In this document: positions 58,359 to 62,870 of the stretch, in pieces | Position numbering within the stretch: position 1 is the first letter of the stretch | Layout: every line of letters starts with the position of its first letter | Origin: Micractinium sp. NFX-FRZ | Taxonomy: Eukaryota > Chlorophyta > Trebouxiophyceae > Chlorellales > Chlorellaceae | Assembly (NCBI GenBank): GCA_029339195.1 | Contig: JAPTJF010000377.1 | Coordinates: forward strand, 1-62,870 | DNA: 62,870 nucleotides | Direction of reading: 5' to 3' | The notes under the pieces: generated by a model | The model's input: the letters and a program-made list of their open reading frames with translations, nothing else | Database searches by the model: none | What the model was told of the DNA's origin: nothing | Program-made: the position numbers and the translations under genes

Positions 58359-59350
58359 AACTGCGGGGGTGCCCGGGTGCGAGCTCCAGGCGCGGCGTTG
58401 AAGTGTACGCCGACTGGCAGTGGTGCAGTAGCGCTCAGGCTGCGATCGGGGCCCTGGAGTGAGCTTGCTCTAGCCGTGCTGCGTCCAGCGTGGCGGCCGC
58501 AGCACGCCTGCGGGCCTCCAGCAATGGTGGTGCTACGTGCTGGGCAGTGCGTGCACCTTCTTTGCATGCTGGCCCTTCACCGCAAGAAATTGCGTCACAC
58601 TGTCTTCCATTGGTACTGATGGTGGTACGCTGGTTGAGCAGCCAAGTTTAATTGCAGCCTGCCTGGTGGTGCTGCAAAGCGTGAAGCGCTTCCTACATGC
58701 CGTGCATTTTGACCCACAAGGTGACCTTTCAACCTTGGTTCAAGACAGCACCATCATCCCTGGCACAATTGACAAAAAGAACAGTCAGGTAAACTGAGGC
58801 CGTGCGGTTGTCCCTCAGCTTCCCCCTGCAGTCAGGTAGTCGGTGCCCGTCAGGAGTCGGCAGCGTCGGCCGCCCTCACCTGCCCCCCACGTTTGGCCAG
58901 GCTGAATACATACACCATAGACGTGTAGCCCCATCATTGCCCGCAAGCTGGCCGGCCCTTGGCCGCTTGCACTTGCTTGCCAACATTGGCGACTGGCACC
59001 GCTCTGCCTGGATGAGCGCCGGCATTTCACTAATGCTCGGTCGTGTCAAGAGATCAAGGTAGGGTCGCTCCGAGACGACGGCTCAGCGTCCAGAGCAAAG
59101 CAGGGGGCAGCAGCCGTGGCACCTGCTTGGGGCACCTGCATGGGGCGGAAGAGAGCGAGAGACAGCGAGACAGCCGACTCAGAATCGGTTGGACAGCTGT
59201 GACATTCATACCTAGACAGGCGCGGTTGCAACGGCGGCAGCCTGGCCCCAAACTCCGCCCAGACAGTTGTGAGCAGGCAGCTGCTCTAGCCCGCGGCGCC
59301 TCCCTCCAACACGGCTACGCCGCTAGCTGAGCCCTCTCCCCAGCACAGGC
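58359..59350. promoter_or_regulatory. Divergent region between NDUFS7 and the kinesin gene
   Basis: 992 bp between divergent starts. It holds both promoters; no additional gene is supportable, and the small frames here lack domains or linked exons. Confidence 0.4.
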
Positions 59351-62300
59351 ATGGCGCCGGGCGAGGCGGGGCCCGCGCAAGAAGCGGCACCGCCAGCGCC
59401 GCCGCCCGACGGCGGAGCCGGCAGCAGCGGCAGCGAGGAGGCCGACTTGGCCGCAGCAGAGGTGGCCCTGGAAGATGGGCCGCCGATGTATGGTGGCCGG
59501 GAATCAGAGGACCTGCGTCCTGTGTGAGTACCTTGCTGCGCTCCTCTGCCTGCCTCCTGTGGGCCCCCGTCAGCGCGTTGCCAGTGGCGCCGGTCTGCGG
59601 AGACGCTGCGCCATGGCCTATGTTAGGATATTGCTGCCCATGACTCTGCAGGAGCCTGACGGACCTGTTTGCCGCTGACCCTGAGTGCGCCGCCGCCAAG
59701 CCCAGCAAGGCGGAGCGCCAGGCGGCTGCGGGGCTGGCGCGGTCCCATGCATTTGCCGGGGCAGGGCTGGATGACGACTTGGAGCTGAAAAAGCTGCAGG
59801 TGGGGGTAGTGGTAATTGAATGGATCGGCACTTGTATGGCAAGTGGATGTGACCGGGTGGAGGAGTTGTGCCAGGCATATTATGTTCCATGTAAGGCGGA
59901 GCCGAGCAAGGCACCTCATTGCCTGCTTGCCTGGCTGCCTGGCTTTTTAACTGACATGAAGTTTCGTGCTCATGTCCGCCGCCATACTGCTCGTCTCTCC
60001 GCTGCAGGTGTTTGTCCGCATCCGGCCGTCAGTGGCGACAGGCGCAAACGCGCCTGCGCAGCGCGCCGCCGCCGACGCGGATGCGGCGCGCGAGAACTGC
60101 GTGCACGCCACGTCGCGCCACTCCATCGTCATTGCGCCCCCCGAGGGGTCCCAGGCCTACAAGAGCGGCGACCGTGGGCAGACCTACTCCTTCTCCCGCG
60201 TGTTTGACCGGGACACCCCGCAGGAGGAGTACTACGAGGCCACCGGGGCGCCGCTGGTGGGCCGGGGGGCTGAGTGTGCTGTCAGTGGTGCGGTACGTGT
60301 TGGTGGGTGCTGGTGAAACATGCTGTCCAGCGAACAGGCAGATGTAGGGGAGGTGCTGGGCTGGGCCTGGCTAAGAGTGACTTGGAAGATTGATACGCCA
60401 GGAGGGACGAGCAGGGCTTGTGCTGTGACCCCTGCCCTTCAGCCTCTTGCCTGTAATCCACGCTGTCTTCACTTCATACCCTGTCTGCATGCTGACTCGC
60501 CCCATTCACCCCCCCGCAGGTGCGCGACCTGCTGCGCAACCCGTCCCACAACAGCGTGATGATGGCCTACGGCATCACGGCAGCGGGCAAGACGTACACG
60601 ATTGAGGGCACCAAGAAGTCGCCGGGCGTGCTGCCGCGCGCGCTGGTGGCGCTGTTCCAGGGGCTGGCGGCACACGTGGAGCCGGTGGTGGCGCGGGCAG
60701 CGTACTACGAGGTGGGAAGTGGTGGGAGAGTGTGGTGAAGGGAGTGAGGGTGGGTGGTGTTTGGGCTGAGAATGGGGCAGCAAGGCAGCTGGTGCGCCAT
60801 AGCAGGCATCCCACAGAGCTGTCAGGCAGGCCTGAACTTCTGCCGTGCTGCCATGCCGACCCTGCTGTGCTGTGCCTGCTGTGTCATGCTGTGCAGGTGT
60901 ACAACGAGCAGATCTACGACCTGCTGGACACCCTGGGGGTGGGGCCCCTGGGGCATCGTGCCACACTCAAGCTCAAGGAGGACGAGATGGGGCGCGTGTT
61001 TGTGGCGGGGCTGTCAGAGGTGGGGGTGGGGTAGTGGTGGGCATGCCTTGTGCCGTTGGTGGGCTGCTGCTGCCAGGGGCACGGATGTATGCAGCTGTCA
61101 GAGGTGGGTGGGCAACTAGGAGGATGATGGTTGCTGGAGGGCCCTGTGCTGTGCAACAACATGGCAGTGGCAGCTGGCCACGCACAGATGCAGCACTCTG
61201 TGTGCTTACTCGACTGTTGATTGGTTGCTCCTGGGCCCCTGGCAGGTCGAGGTGGGCAGCGCTGAGGAGGCGCTGGCGGTGCTGCGCCGCGGCTCACGCC
61301 AGCGCCAGCGCGCCGAAACGGGCCTCAACTACAACTCCTCCCGCTCACACTCCATCTTCACGGTGCGTTGGAGGGTGCACATGGCAGGGCATAGAGGTTC
61401 TGACTCAGGATTGGACAAACATATGTTGACTGAGTGCTCAATGATGGGTGGAGGTGGATGATTGAACCATGGTTCTTGTGGCACGCAGCTGCCCTCTGCA
61501 AGATTGCCGGCCGCCTGCCTATTGACCTGGACTTTGCTGAACTTCTTCTGCCATGCCCATCTGCCTGGCGCTGCCTCTCCCCACCTTCCCTGCCCGCAGG
61601 TGACGCTGTACCAGCAGGGCCTTGAGGCGCAGCCGTCAGCAGGCAGCCAAGAGGCCACTGGTGCTGAGGAGGCTGGGGGCAGCGGGGAAGAGAAACTGGG
61701 GCGCATGTCATTTGTGGACCTGGCGGGGTCGGAGCGTGCGCAGCGCACCGGCAACGTGGGCGTGCGCCTCAAGTGGGTACCTGGGCGGCGGCTGAGGAGG
61801 GCTGAGGGCAGGAGGGCGGGTGGCGGGCGGAAGAGCAGCAGGCTGTGGCGGCACAGCAAACAGCATGGCTCTGCTCACTGCGCCGTGCTCTGTGCTCTTC
61901 TTCATTTGCCTGGCCTGCCTGCCCACCTGCCTACCATTTGCGCACCCACTCACCCACCCCACCACCTGCAGGGAGAGCGTGGCCATCAACAGCAGCCTGA
62001 TGACGCTGGGGCGCTGCCTGGAGGCGCTGCGCTGGAACCAGCAGCACAAGGGGGGCGGCAACCTCAGGGTGGTGCCCTACCGGGAGAGCAAGGTCACCCA
62101 CCTGTTCAGGTGTGGTGTGGGGTGGTGGAGGTGGGGTGGGTGGCGTGCTGGCCCCACAAGCTGCAGGTTCCCTTGTGCTGCTCCCACACGCTCTGTGCTG
62201 CTCCCACAGCCTGGCTGCCTCTGCCTTGCCGTGTACCCGGTCGTCTCACCTGCGTCCTTGCAGCCCGTGCCCCGACGCCCTGTTGCCTCACTGCCTTTCC

Positions 62301-62811
62301 CCCGCGCATGTTGCAGAGATGCGCTGCACGGCTGGGGCCAGGTCGTCCTTAGCGTCAATGTGTCCCCTGTGTCCAAGGACTACGACGAGACCGCACACGT
62401 GCTCAAGGTCAGGGGCAAAGCAGGGTGGGGTGAGGGAGAGGGGATGATGCCCAGGTCGGGACGCCGTGGCGCTTCCTGGAGAACAAGATTCACACGCCGA
62501 TTCTGTTTTATTTAAAGCGCTGGGAGGAGGGAAGGTGTAGGCGGGGGGCAGCCTGCAGTGCTGTCACTCTAGTCGCTGACCAACGCTCGTGTCAGCCTGG
62601 GTGCCCCCTCTCCTCCTTGATCACACCAACACTCAGCTCTCAACCCCACCCACCTACTACTGCAGTACGCCGCACTCGCCACCCAGATCGGCACCATCCA
62701 GCAGGCAGAGGCGCCCCGCCGCACCATCAAGGCCGTGTCCCCGGCCATACGCAAGGTCAAGCGCAAGGCGGCGCTGCCGCCAGAGGCGCGGCGCCAGGGC
62801 GGCGGCGGCAA
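59351..62811 (+). CDS. Kinesin motor protein, kinesin-6-like, partial at 3' end
   Basis: Ten exons encode at least 516 aa: 59351-59523, 59652-59799, 60008-60256, 60520-60711, 60897-61019, 61246-61362, 61600-61772, 61972-62109, 62317-62407 and 62666-62811. Motor signatures are in order: VFVRIRPS (from 108), P-loop AYGITAAGKTYT (208-215), VYNEQIYDLLD, switch I NYNSSRSHSIF, switch II FVDLAGSERA, and INSSLMTLGRCLEALRWNQ then VPYRESKVTHLF. The DETAHVLKYAALATQI segment and the NYNSSRSHSIF wording resemble KIF20/KIF23 (kinesin-6) motors that act in cytokinesis; subfamily is inference. The P-loop has AAGKT where most kinesins have GSGKT. After GGGGK the sequence is AAGTGAGT, which is either a strong donor or an AAG-TGA stop, so continuation beyond the window is likely but not certain. 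Confidence 0.86.
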
Positions 62812-62839
62812 GTGAGTGGGTGGGGCGGGGCGCGGAGAT

Positions 62840-62870
<31 letters not shown>
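62840..62870 (+). repeat. Poly-G run at the window edge
   Basis: 31 consecutive G to the last base. It may be a true homopolymer in an intron or an assembly/sequencing end artefact. Confidence 0.85.

Noticed and set aside
58537..58797. 86-codon plus-strand frame between NDUFS7 and the kinesin gene
   Set aside because: No hydrophobic pattern or domain that holds together and no splice partners.

Overview
This window looks like nuclear DNA of a green alga (Chlorophyta, probably a Chlorella-like trebouxiophyte; the exact genus is inference). It is GC-rich. Genes lie on both strands and are split into many short exons by 100-400 bp introns with GT-AG borders and typical tgcag acceptors. TGTAA, the green-algal poly(A) signal, follows many stop codons. 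Products include mitochondrial, chloroplast, centromeric and cytoskeletal proteins. I rebuilt the gene models by hand from intact reading frames, splice borders and exon phase; where exons are listed, their summed lengths keep frame across every junction.

Layout, left to right: a partial proline-rich cell-wall-type protein (-, 1-2020); a gene-poor stretch; an isochorismatase-family hydrolase (-); an 885-residue Gln/Glu-rich protein of unknown function (+); a small secreted Cys-rich protein (-); a 14.2-16.2 kb patch of broken duplicates; a TMEM186-like mitochondrial membrane protein (-); the mitochondrial HslU/ClpY protease ATPase (-, 14 exons) head to head with the organellar ribosome-silencing factor RsfS/Iojap (+); a DnaJ-type zinc-finger protein (-); an NAT9-type acetyltransferase (+); a probable centromeric histone CenH3 (+); an ankyrin-repeat protein (-); a partial duplicate and then the full gene of an HCF173-like psbA translation factor (-, 12 exons) head to head with ribosomal protein eL39 (+); a RING protein with SUMO-interaction motifs (-) head to head with a P-loop NTPase of unknown family (+, 13 exons); the complex I subunit NDUFS7 (-); and a kinesin motor gene running off the right edge (+).

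There are no operons. Genes are single units, often in divergent pairs that share a 320-990 bp gap. Several products serve organelles (HslU, RsfS, TMEM186-like, NDUFS7, HCF173-like), but I see no evidence that they form one pathway.

The most unusual signal is structural. Many introns contain one or more diverged tandem copies of the neighbouring exon edge, including the splice donor or acceptor, usually spaced about 90-125 bp apart. I found this in at least nine genes. Some copies are in-frame mini-exons (30 or 42 nt) with their own splice sites, and in one gene the next true exon appears to begin inside the repeat. It looks like introns being built or enlarged by tandem duplication across splice junctions.
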